A stretch of 11,656 bases of DNA, from contig JBGPKH010000248.1 of assembly GCA_041485845.1 (NCBI GenBank), forward strand, positions 1-11,656. The letters run 5' to 3'. Positions 1-6,649 of the stretch are shown here, one piece after another. Made by a program: the position numbers and the translations under genes. Origin of the DNA: OMOG01 sp041485845 (GTDB taxonomy: Bacteria; Acidobacteriota; Terriglobia; Bryobacterales; Bryobacteraceae). Under the pieces are notes generated by a model. That model saw nothing but the letters and a program-made list of their open reading frames with translations, had not been told where the DNA came from and searched no databases. Each line of letters opens with the position of its first letter. Position 1 is the stretch's first letter.

Positions 1-1241
1 ATGCCCTCCGGGACCAGCTTGGCGCCGGGGTCCTGCTCGTAGCGATTGGCGAAGCCCTGCGACATCGCTCCCATGGATCCCATGCCGCGGTAGGTCTTGA
101 AGGTGCGGCCCTGGTACAGGATGGTCTCGCCGGGACTCTCGTCGGTGCCTGCGAGCAGGCTGCCGATCATGACGGCGTCGGCGCCGGCGGCGATCGCCTT
201 GGTGATGTCGCCGGAGTACTTGATGCCGCCGTCGGCAATCAGCGGCACGCCGGCTTCGCGCGTGGCCCGCGAGCACTCGGAGATGGCAGTGATCTGGGGA
301 ACACCGGCGCCGGAGACGACGCGGGTGGTGCAGATGGAGCCGGGGCCGATTCCGACCTTGATGCCGTCCACGCCGAGCGCGGCGAGCTCCTTGGCGCCTT
401 CGTAGGTCGCGACGTTGCCGGTGATGAGCTGCACTTCCGGGAACTTGCTCTTGATGGCTTTGACGGCGCGCATGACGCCGCCGCTGTGGCCGTGGGCGGT
501 ATCGATGGCGAGCACGTCCACCTTGCGGGCCACCAGCTCCTGCGCGCGTTCCAGGAAATCGCCGGTGGCGCCGATGGCGGCCCCCACGCGCAGCCGGCCC
601 TGCTGGTCTTTGGCCGAGTTAGGATACTTCAGCTTCTTCTGGATGTCCTTGACGGTGATGAGACCCTTGAGGTTGTATTGATCGTCCACCACCAGCAGTT
701 TTTCGACGCGGTGCTTGTGCAGGATAGCTTCGGCCTGTTCGAGCGTGGTGCCCACCGCGACGGTGACGAGGTTCTCCTTGGTCATGACTTCGGAGATGGG
801 CAGGTCGAAGCGGTTTTCGAAGCGCAGGTCGCGGTTGGTGAGGATGCCGACCAGCTTGCCGCCCTTGGTGACCGGCACGCCCGAGATGCGGTAGCGGCGC
901 ATGAGGTCCTGGGCGGCGGAGATGGGCGCATCGGGACCGATGGTGATGGGATCCACGATCATGCCGCTCTCGCTGCGTTTGACGCGGTCGACTTCTTCGG
1001 CCTGACGTTCGATCGCCATGTTGCGGTGGACGATGCCAATGCCGCCCTGCTGCGCGAGCGCGATGGCCAGGTGGGATTCCGTGACCGTATCCATGGCGGC
1101 GGAAACCAGAGGGATGTTCAATCCGATCTGGCGGGTGAGGCAGGTCCTGGTATCGACTTCAGACGGTAGCACTTCGCTATGGGCCGGTTCGAGCAGAACA
1201 TCGTCGAAGGTGAGGCCCTCGGTGAGTACGTCTTGAATCAT
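1..1241 (-). CDS. guaB: IMP dehydrogenase (GuaB), C-terminus cut by window edge
   Basis: Oxidises IMP to XMP with NAD+, the first committed step of GMP synthesis in the cytoplasm. Reading leftward from ATG at 1241 the frame is open for 413 codons to the window edge. The family is usually about 490 residues, so roughly 75 C-terminal residues lie outside. The N-terminus has the family signature LTFDDVLLEP (residues 10-19). Two CBS repeats occupy about residues 95-145 and 150-203. The catalytic loop GPGSICTTR places the nucleophilic cysteine at residue 304. The phosphate/IMP-binding stretch DGGI is at 337-340, GMGSMGAM is near 387-393, and the flap Arg-Tyr pair is R400-Y401. No key residue is missing. 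A weak AAGAGA purine stretch lies about 10 nt before the start. It is divergent from the next gene, and whether guaA follows guaB cannot be seen. Assignment is essentially certain. Confidence 0.97.
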   Translation of the reverse strand, partial: MIQDVLTEGLTFDDVLLEPAHSEVLPSEVDTRTCLTRQIGLNIPLVSAAMDTVTESHLAIALAQQGGIGIVHRNMAIERQAEEVDRVKRSESGMIVDPITIGPDAPISAAQDLMRRYRISGVPVTKGGKLVGILTNRDLRFENRFDLPISEVMTKENLVTVAVGTTLEQAEAILHKHRVEKLLVVDDQYNLKGLITVKDIQKKLKYPNSAKDQQGRLRVGAAIGATGDFLERAQELVARKVDVLAIDTAHGHSGGVMRAVKAIKSKFPEVQLITGNVATYEGAKELAALGVDGIKVGIGPGSICTTRVVSGAGVPQITAISECSRATREAGVPLIADGGIKYSGDITKAIAAGADAVMIGSLLAGTDESPGETILYQGRTFKTYRGMGSMGAMSQGFANRYEQDPGAKLVPEG

Positions 1242-1250
1242 AAGATGATT
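1236..1250. repeat. Short inverted repeat over the guaB start codon
   Basis: The arms AATCAT and ATGATT are separated by AAG, with the left arm covering the guaB initiation codon (1239-1241). This is seen directly. It could be a small operator or an mRNA hairpin limiting initiation, but 6-bp arms with a 3-nt loop can arise by chance, so a function is only speculation. Confidence 0.25.
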
Positions 1251-1256
1251 CTCTTT

Positions 1257-1613
1257 ATGATAACCTACCCGGCGCGGCGGGCAGTCCGCCATGGTGGGAG
1301 CGGGGTGGAAGCGGGTGGGAGCGGGGTGGAGCGTGCGGGATTCTGCGGGTGCGGTGGCCGGGTACGGCGGGCGGTGCTGCAACTGGATGCGGCAGGCAGG
1401 CGGATCATCGGCAGCACCTGGAAGACCGGTGCGTTTCGGACCGTGCACGTGGAGGGGCAGCGCCAGTGCGTGACGTTTGTGGGCGCTGCGGACGCGGGCG
1501 GCGTACGCCAGATCAATGTCCGGATGGAGCGGTGTTCAGCGGGGTGGCGTGAGGTTTTCGTAAGCTTGGGAGACACACGGTCGCAGGGAAGCATGGTGGA
1601 GTTTGTGATATGA
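1257..1613 (+). CDS. Doubtful small hypothetical ORF upstream of the amidohydrolase
   Basis: No family is recognised. The frame encodes 118 residues from ATG 1257. GTG codons at 1305 or 1326, each preceded by GGGAG, are alternative starts. The first third is Gly/Arg/Val-rich because it crosses a 21-bp tandem repeat. From about 1374 onward the frame has the G/C-rich third positions expected of this genome, and the product alternates in a beta-strand-like way around residues 40-118. The stop leaves only 7 nt before the amidohydrolase start, which would fit a leader or cotranscribed gene. Against it are the lack of a convincing ribosome site at 1257, no recognisable homology, and Cys/Arg-rich composition. 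It may simply be the intergenic region between two divergent genes. Apart from this frame and the repeat, I see no other structure in 1242-1620. Confidence 0.28.
   Translation: MITYPARRAVRHGGSGVEAGGSGVERAGFCGCGGRVRRAVLQLDAAGRRIIGSTWKTGAFRTVHVEGQRQCVTFVGAADAGGVRQINVRMERCSAGWREVFVSLGDTRSQGSMVEFVI
1294..1330. repeat. 21-bp tandem direct repeat, nearly two copies
   Basis: The 16-mer GTGGGAGCGGGGTGGA occurs at 1294-1309 and again, identically, at 1315-1330, giving a 21-nt period with a 5-nt linker (AGCGG). The period is a multiple of three, so it would add a 7-residue repeat to the small ORF without breaking frame. It lies upstream of both divergent genes and is G-rich on the plus strand. A protein-binding role is possible but not shown. 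Confidence 0.75.
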
Positions 1614-1620
1614 CTATTCC

Positions 1621-2883
1621 ATGCTCAGAATCGGATTGCTGCTGGCCCTCCTCAGCCACGCGGCCATGGCGGCGAACCTCAAGGCTTTCGTGGGAGCGCG
1701 GATCGTAGACGGCACCGGGAAACCGGCGATCGAGAACGGCACTCTCGTCATTCAGGATGGGCGCGTGACCGCGGTGGGGCCATCGGCGCGGGTCAAGCCT
1801 CCGGGCGGCGCGGAGGTCGTCAATGCCACGGGGAAGACGATCGTCCCGGGTCTGATCAATGGCCACGGGCACGTGGGCGAGACGCAGGGGCTGCGCTCGG
1901 GGGCCCAGTTTTACACGCCCGAAAACGTCGCCAGACAGTTGGGACTGTATGGGCGCTACGGGGTCACTACGATCTTCAGCCTGGGCGGCGATCGCGAGGC
2001 CGCGTTCCGCATGCGCGACGAACAGAACACGCCGGGGCTGAAGCGCTCGCGGATCTTCGTCGCCGGGAACATCATCGTCGCGGATACTCCGGAGGCGGCG
2101 CGCAAGCAGGTGGACGACGTGGCGGCCACGAAGTCCGACATCATCAAGATCCGGGTGGACGACAACCTGGGCACGAGCAAGAAGATGTCGCCCGAGGTGT
2201 ACGCGGCGGTGATCGACGAGGCGCATCGGAAGGGCATGCGGGTGGCGGTCCATACCTTCTACCTCGAGGATGCGAAGGCGGTGTTGAAGCTGGGGGCGGA
2301 CTACATCGCACACAGCGTCCGCGACAAGGAGATCGATGCCGGGACGATCGCGCTGCTCAAGCAGCGGGATGTCCCGTTGTGTCCGACCTTGACCCGCGAG
2401 GTTTCGGCTTTCGCCTACGGAGCGACGCCGGAGTTTTTCGCGGACCCGTTCTTCCTGCGCGAGGCGGAGAATCGCGAGAGCAGCGAGCAACTGAAAGATC
2501 CGAAGCGGCAGCAGACCATGCGGGACAGCGCTGCGGCGCGGCAGTACCGCGAGGGGATGGAGGTGGCCAAGCGGAATCTGAAGAAGCTTTCGAACGCCGG
2601 CGTGCGGATCGTGATGGGCACGGACACGGGGCCGCCGGCGCGGTTCCAGGGCTACTTCGAGCACATGGAGTTGGAACTGATGGTGCAGGCGGGGCTGACT
2701 CCGATGCAGGCGCTGGTAGCGGCGACCGGGGATGCGGCGCGGCTGTTGAAGCAGTCCGGGAAGATCGGGACGCTGGAGCCGGGGGCGTGGGCGGACCTGA
2801 TGGTGCTGGCGAAGAATCCTTTGGAGGATATCCGGAATACGAAGACGGTGGAAGCGGTGTGGATCGCGGGGAATCGGTTGTGA
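1621..2883 (+). CDS. Secreted metal-dependent amidohydrolase (imidazolonepropionase/prolidase-like)
   Basis: This 420-aa hydrolase of the amidohydrolase superfamily probably cleaves an amide, dipeptide or cyclic amide bond outside the cytoplasm. Residues 1-18 form a signal peptide with a cleavage-like AMA. The N-terminal beta-sandwich strands (about 20-75) lead to the barrel. The metal ligands are all visible: H82 and H84 in the GHGH motif, K176 as the likely carbamylated bridging lysine, H211, H231, and D335 in GTDTG. The C-terminal stretch ending at about residue 405 (GTLEPGAWADLMVLAKNP) is the usual closing segment of this family. The complete set, including the lysine, favours a binuclear prolidase-like or Sgx9260-like enzyme over mononuclear HutI, but the substrate cannot be read from the sequence. 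No strong Shine-Dalgarno is present: the best GGTGGAG is 19 nt away. The start is chosen because it gives an intact signal peptide. It ends 3 nt from the convergent small gene. Confidence 0.9.
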   Translation: MLRIGLLLALLSHAAMAANLKAFVGARIVDGTGKPAIENGTLVIQDGRVTAVGPSARVKPPGGAEVVNATGKTIVPGLINGHGHVGETQGLRSGAQFYTPENVARQLGLYGRYGVTTIFSLGGDREAAFRMRDEQNTPGLKRSRIFVAGNIIVADTPEAARKQVDDVAATKSDIIKIRVDDNLGTSKKMSPEVYAAVIDEAHRKGMRVAVHTFYLEDAKAVLKLGADYIAHSVRDKEIDAGTIALLKQRDVPLCPTLTREVSAFAYGATPEFFADPFFLREAENRESSEQLKDPKRQQTMRDSAAARQYREGMEVAKRNLKKLSNAGVRIVMGTDTGPPARFQGYFEHMELELMVQAGLTPMQALVAATGDAARLLKQSGKIGTLEPGAWADLMVLAKNPLEDIRNTKTVEAVWIAGNRL

Positions 2884-2886
2884 GGG

Positions 2887-3072
2887 TCACTCCTCCCGCA
2901 AGACTACCGCCGGGTCTACCTGGATCGCGCGCCGCGACTGCAAGAGCTCGATCCGGCTCTGGTACCGATCGGTTTCGGCCATAGGTAGTCGATTGTCTAC
3001 CACCTTTAGACGGGAGGGATCGTACTTTTCGGCTTCCCCGGTGGGCAATTCAATCTGATATAATTTCGCCAT
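2887..3072 (-). CDS. Small 61-aa protein of unknown function
   Basis: No family is recognised. The product begins MAKLYQIELPTGEAEKYD and is hydrophilic and charged (many Glu, Asp, Arg, Lys), with no signal peptide, membrane segment or cysteine, so it is likely a small cytoplasmic protein. The second half (about 35-52) could be a helix. ATG 3072 is preferred because AGAAG lies 8 nt before it. An in-frame GTG at 3081 overlaps that AGAAG and is a weaker choice. Balanced amino-acid use, unlike the Arg/Pro/Ala-rich shadow frames nearby, argues that it is real. Its stop is 3 nt from the convergent amidohydrolase stop, leaving no room for a separate terminator. Its start is 36 nt from the divergent receptor gene. 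A role linked to that receptor is possible but only inferred from position. Confidence 0.6.
   Translation of the reverse strand: MAKLYQIELPTGEAEKYDPSRLKVVDNRLPMAETDRYQSRIELLQSRRAIQVDPAVVLREE
3059..3064 (+). promoter_or_regulatory. Perfect TATAAT -10 candidate for the receptor gene
   Basis: The hexamer TATAAT lies 44 nt upstream of the receptor start, in an otherwise GC-rich region. No good -35 is present. TTCCCC at 3034-3039 with a 19-nt spacer is the best I can find, so activator dependence or an extra-consensus factor is possible. The hexamer lies within codons 3-5 (Lys-Leu-Tyr) of the minus-strand small gene, and a start site near 3071 would coincide with that gene's start codon. Confidence 0.5.
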
Positions 3073-3096
3073 TACGTTCACTTCTGAGTCATTGGT

Positions 3097-3102
3097 GGAG
3101 GG
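3097..3102 (+). promoter_or_regulatory. Strong ribosome binding site GGAGGG for the receptor gene
   Basis: GGAGGG is followed by a 6-nt spacer and ATG 3109. It is the clearest ribosome binding site in the window, and it fixes the receptor start at the signal-peptide methionine. Confidence 0.85.
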
Positions 3103-3108
3103 ATATCC

Positions 3109-6100
3109 ATGAAGATATTTGCGCTGGTTCTGTTGGCGCTTGCTCTATGCGTTCCCAACGCGCTGTTCGGGCAAGCCGTCTATGGAAGCATTTCAGGCAA
3201 CGTAACGGACGCAAGCGGGGCCTCGGTCCCGCAGGCCAAGGTTACGGTTACCGACGCCGGTAAGGGCATCACCTACACGACGAATACCAACGAATCCGGA
3301 AATTACGGCCAAGGCCACTTGATCGTCGGCATCTACGACGTCCGTATCGAGGTACAGGGCTTTAACGCTTATGTGCAGAAGAACGTGCACGTGGAAGTGG
3401 ACGCCGTGACCACGATCAACGCTCGATTGACGGTCGGCAGCGTGGGAGAAACGGTCAACGTCACTGCCGAGACGCCCTTGCTTAAATCGGAAAAGTCGGA
3501 TGTCTCGGACACCATGACGCAGAAACAGATCCAGGAGATGCCGGTGTTCGGGCGCGACCTGAGCCGCGTGTACTTTGCGGTGCCCGGAGTCCAGGCAACC
3601 GGCACCACGGCGTTCAGCGAGCAGCCTCAGGACGTGTTCCGCCCCACCATCGGCGGGCAGTATTGGGGCGGCATCTCGTTCCTGTTGGATGGAACGGACA
3701 ACCGCGAGTCGGTGCTCGGCGAGCCGGTGATCACACCGACCCTGGAGTCGCTCTCCGAATTGAAGATCACGACGACTTCCTACGATGCCGAGTTCGGACA
3801 GGCCAGCCAGGCGGTGATTTCGCAGCAAACGAAATCCGGCACCAACACGCTTCACGGAAGCCTCTTCGAGTACCGCCGCGACCAGCATGGCGCGGCGCGG
3901 AACCCGTTCTCGCAGGCTCAGCCGATTGTGGGCAGCAATGGCCGTTTCATCCCGCCGACGCTGTGGAATCAGTTCGGCGCCTCCATCGGCGGGCCGATCC
4001 AGAAGGACAAGACATTCTTCTTCGGCGATTATCAGGCAAACCGGCAACGTAACGGCGACTCGGTGCTCACCAGAGTGCCCACCGCGGCCGAGCGCGCCGG
4101 CGATCTGAGCGATCTCGCTACGAATATTTACAACCCTTGCAACGGCTCCGATTGCAATATCATCCCGGCGAACCGGCAGCAGTTCCCCGGGAACGTGATT
4201 CCTGGCAATCTCCTTTCCTCTCAGGCGCTCAACCTGCTGAAATTGATTCCGCTGCCGAACATCACGGGCGTCACGGGCGCCGTCCCCAACTACACCGCTT
4301 CGGGGCAGGGATCCTTGAACAGCGATGTGTTCAATATCCGGGTGGACCGGTACCAGACCGACAAGCTCCATCTTTTTGGCCGCTATAGCTTCATGCAATA
4401 CGGACAGCAGGCGCCGGGCGCTTACGGGAGTACCGCGGGCGGTCCGCAGTTCGCGGCTGCCGGATTCGCCGGCACGTCGTCGCTGCGCGACCAGAGCCTG
4501 TCGTACGGGATGGACTACACGATCCGTCCAAACTGGCTGGCCGATTTCCGTTTCGGCTTCTTCCGGTATCGCGTGTTCGTGAATCCCAACGGTATCGGCA
4601 CTTCTCCGGCGAAAGATGCCGGCATCCCGGGACTCAACGTGGACGACTACTACACCTCGGGGATGCCGCACTTTGGGATCAACGGCACGGGCGGCTTTTC
4701 GTTCGGCTACTCGCTCGGCATCAACTCGTGCAATTGCCCTCTGAACGAGCAGGAGAACGAATTCCAGTGGGTGGGCAACACCACGCGCATTTTCGGCAAT
4801 CACTCGCTGAAGGCCGGCGTGGACTGGCGTTTCCAGCAGAACCTACGCGTGCCGAGCGACACTCACCGGTCGGGTCAATTGACCTTCGACCCGACGACGA
4901 CGCAGGGCCCGAGCGGCGGCGGTCTCGGTCTCGCCTCGTTCATGCTGGGGCAGGTGCAGTCGTTCGGGCGCTACGTGAGCAATTCCACGGAAGCCGCCGA
5001 GCGGCAGAACCGGCTCTTCTCCTACGTGCAAGACACCTGGAAGATCACGCCCAGACTCACCGTCAATTACGGCCTGCGATGGGAAATCTACTTCCCGCAG
5101 TACGTCAACGGCAAGGATAACGGCGGATTCCAGAACCTGGCCACTGGAGAGGTGATGATCACCGGCGAAAACGGTGTCGGAATGAATGGTAACGTGAAAA
5201 CGGCGCTCACCCACTTCGCGCCGCGCGTGGGCATCTCTTACGAGTTGGGCCAGAAGACCGTGGTTCGCGCGGGCTATGGCCGCTCCTACGACGTCGGCGT
5301 GTTCGGCGTATCGTTCGGCCACAACGTGACGCAGAACCTGCCGGTGCTCGCCAATCAGTCGCTCAATCCTTCGCAGCCGTGGCTCTCGGTATTCACGCTG
5401 GCGACCGGCGCTCCGGCCGTTCTGGATCCGACGACCATTCTGGCCTCGCAGCCCAAAGGGCCAAATGGCAACCCCATCCTCCCGAACGGTATCGCGCCTA
5501 ACGTGCTGCCTCTGACCTCCAAGAACACCATGCGGCTGCCGGTGGTGGACGCCTGGAACCTCACTCTCGAACACCAGTTCTCATCGAGCACGGTGGTATC
5601 GATCGCGTACGTGGGCAACAAGGGCTACCACGTGACTCCCGGCGGCACCAACTACAACGTCAACCAGCCGAACATCGTCGGTTTCGGCACGTTGAGCACG
5701 AACCAGCGCCGGCTGTATTTTCCGAGATACGGCTGGACCCAGAACATCAAATACTTCAGCGATGACGGCAGCGTGAAATTCAATTCGCTCCAGGTGCGCG
5801 CCGAGAAGCGCTTCGCCGGCGGCCTGCAGTTCCAGGGCAACTTCACCTGGGCCAGCGCGTTCGACTTCGCCAACGACTACTTCCTGTGGAACCACGACAT
5901 CGACTACGGGCGCGAGAACAACGTCCGCCGGTTTGTGGTCAACTTCAACAGCGTTTATGAACTGCCGTTTGGCAGGAACCGGAAGTTCCTCAAATCGGCT
6001 TCCCGCCCGTTGGACCTTCTGGTGGGCGGATGGCAGTTGGCCGGCGTCGGGACGTGGCAGTCGGGGTATCCGTTCACGCCGGGCTACCAGAACTGCGGCA

Positions 6101-6549
6101 GCGACGAAGACACGGGACCTTGCCGCGCCAATCTCGTGGGCGATGCCAGTGTCTCCGATCCCAACCAGCATCAGTGGTACTTGACCGCGCCTGCGGGCAC
6201 CAGCGGCCAGGGCTGTCTGACCACGGCCACGGCGACGCCGTTGCTCAATGCCAATGGATGCACGCGCGGCCCGTGGAGCCGCCCCGCGGCCGGCACCTTC
6301 GGCAACGTGGCGCGCAATTCCTTCTTCGGACCACACTTCTTCAACACCGACGTTTCGTTCAGCAAGCGGTTTCAGATCACCGAGAGGGTCAGCGGGCAGT
6401 TCCGGGCGGAGTTGTTCAACGCCTTCAACCACGTGAATCTGGGGCAACCGAACGGGACGGTCGATTCCACGACCGCCGGGCAGATCTTCGGCATCGCGAG
6501 TCTTTCTCAGATGAGGAAGTGGCAACTCGGGTTGCGGCTTCAGTTCTGA
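3109..6549 (+). CDS. Oar-like TonB-dependent outer-membrane receptor with carboxypeptidase-regulatory-like domain
   Basis: This 1146-aa outer-membrane beta-barrel transporter presumably takes up a large ligand using TonB energy. Residues 1-23 are a signal peptide. Residues 24-108 form a CarboxypepD_reg-like beta-sandwich (ISGNVTDASGASVPQAKVTV near 29-48). The plug covers about 125-247, with LLDGTDN at 192-198 and the YDAEFGQ stretch at 225-231 that typically closes it. The rest is barrel, rich in alternating aromatic strands such as LFGRYSF and RLTVNYGLRWEIYF. It ends in the aromatic C-terminus GLRLQF expected for BAM-dependent insertion. Length and architecture match the Oar/TonB-dependent receptors that are very abundant in Acidobacteriota. 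Eight mature cysteines fall in four close pairs: 344/349, 541/543, 996/1005, 1036/1051. It heads a same-strand run with a TPR protein and two secreted M14 peptidases, which suggests peptide-derived ligands, but the ligand is not determined. Confidence 0.93.
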   Translation: MKIFALVLLALALCVPNALFGQAVYGSISGNVTDASGASVPQAKVTVTDAGKGITYTTNTNESGNYGQGHLIVGIYDVRIEVQGFNAYVQKNVHVEVDAVTTINARLTVGSVGETVNVTAETPLLKSEKSDVSDTMTQKQIQEMPVFGRDLSRVYFAVPGVQATGTTAFSEQPQDVFRPTIGGQYWGGISFLLDGTDNRESVLGEPVITPTLESLSELKITTTSYDAEFGQASQAVISQQTKSGTNTLHGSLFEYRRDQHGAARNPFSQAQPIVGSNGRFIPPTLWNQFGASIGGPIQKDKTFFFGDYQANRQRNGDSVLTRVPTAAERAGDLSDLATNIYNPCNGSDCNIIPANRQQFPGNVIPGNLLSSQALNLLKLIPLPNITGVTGAVPNYTASGQGSLNSDVFNIRVDRYQTDKLHLFGRYSFMQYGQQAPGAYGSTAGGPQFAAAGFAGTSSLRDQSLSYGMDYTIRPNWLADFRFGFFRYRVFVNPNGIGTSPAKDAGIPGLNVDDYYTSGMPHFGINGTGGFSFGYSLGINSCNCPLNEQENEFQWVGNTTRIFGNHSLKAGVDWRFQQNLRVPSDTHRSGQLTFDPTTTQGPSGGGLGLASFMLGQVQSFGRYVSNSTEAAERQNRLFSYVQDTWKITPRLTVNYGLRWEIYFPQYVNGKDNGGFQNLATGEVMITGENGVGMNGNVKTALTHFAPRVGISYELGQKTVVRAGYGRSYDVGVFGVSFGHNVTQNLPVLANQSLNPSQPWLSVFTLATGAPAVLDPTTILASQPKGPNGNPILPNGIAPNVLPLTSKNTMRLPVVDAWNLTLEHQFSSSTVVSIAYVGNKGYHVTPGGTNYNVNQPNIVGFGTLSTNQRRLYFPRYGWTQNIKYFSDDGSVKFNSLQVRAEKRFAGGLQFQGNFTWASAFDFANDYFLWNHDIDYGRENNVRRFVVNFNSVYELPFGRNRKFLKSASRPLDLLVGGWQLAGVGTWQSGYPFTPGYQNCGSDEDTGPCRANLVGDASVSDPNQHQWYLTAPAGTSGQGCLTTATATPLLNANGCTRGPWSRPAAGTFGNVARNSFFGPHFFNTDVSFSKRFQITERVSGQFRAELFNAFNHVNLGQPNGTVDSTTAGQIFGIASLSQMRKWQLGLRLQF

Positions 6550-6564
6550 TCGGGAGTTCCTTGG

Positions 6565-6619
6565 GACGCGGAGGCGCGGAGACGCGGAGATTCGCGCGGA
6601 GAGCGCCGAGGGAGCGGAG
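6565..6619 (+). repeat. Purine-rich CGCGGAG-type tandem repeat between the receptor and TPR genes
   Basis: Degenerate 8-9 nt units follow one another: GACGCGGAG (6565), GCGCGGAG (6574), ACGCGGAG (6582), GCGCGGAG (6594), AGCGCCGAG (6602) and GGAGCGGAG (6611). This occupies most of the 100-nt intergenic space 6550-6649. There is no hairpin or T-run, so it is not an intrinsic terminator. Similar 'cgcggagacgcggag' tracts recur between genes in several high-GC environmental phyla (my recollection, not checked). The trailing part also supplies the GAGGAG upstream of the TPR gene. Confidence 0.7.
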
Positions 6620-6631
6620 AAGAGCGCGGCC

Positions 6632-6637
6632 GAGGAG
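6632..6637 (+). promoter_or_regulatory. Ribosome binding site candidate for the TPR gene
   Basis: GAGGAG is followed by a 12-nt spacer before ATG 6650. The spacing is longer than ideal, but no other purine site lies closer, and this start keeps the signal peptide intact. Confidence 0.5.
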
Positions 6638-6649
6638 TGACTTCGGGCG

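Noticed and set aside
486..1169. 227-codon plus-strand frame over guaB
   Set aside because: It is the antisense of IMP dehydrogenase, which is complete and certain on the minus strand here.
1276..1290. GGCGG/CCGCC dyad upstream of guaB as a terminator or operator
   Set aside because: The 5-bp GC-rich arms are common by chance in DNA of this composition, and no U-tract follows.
1513..2664. 383-codon minus-strand frame opposite the amidohydrolase
   Set aside because: The plus-strand protein has all metal ligands. The antisense product is Arg/His-rich shadow sequence.
2984..3001. GGTAG/CTACC inverted repeat as a terminator for the convergent genes
   Set aside because: The 5-bp arms with an 8-nt loop lack a T-run and lie within the small gene's coding region. 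This is too weak to call.
3193..4803. 536-codon minus-strand frame inside the receptor gene
   Set aside because: It lies opposite a clear TonB-dependent receptor. Its composition is the mirror of GC-rich codons and no family features are seen.
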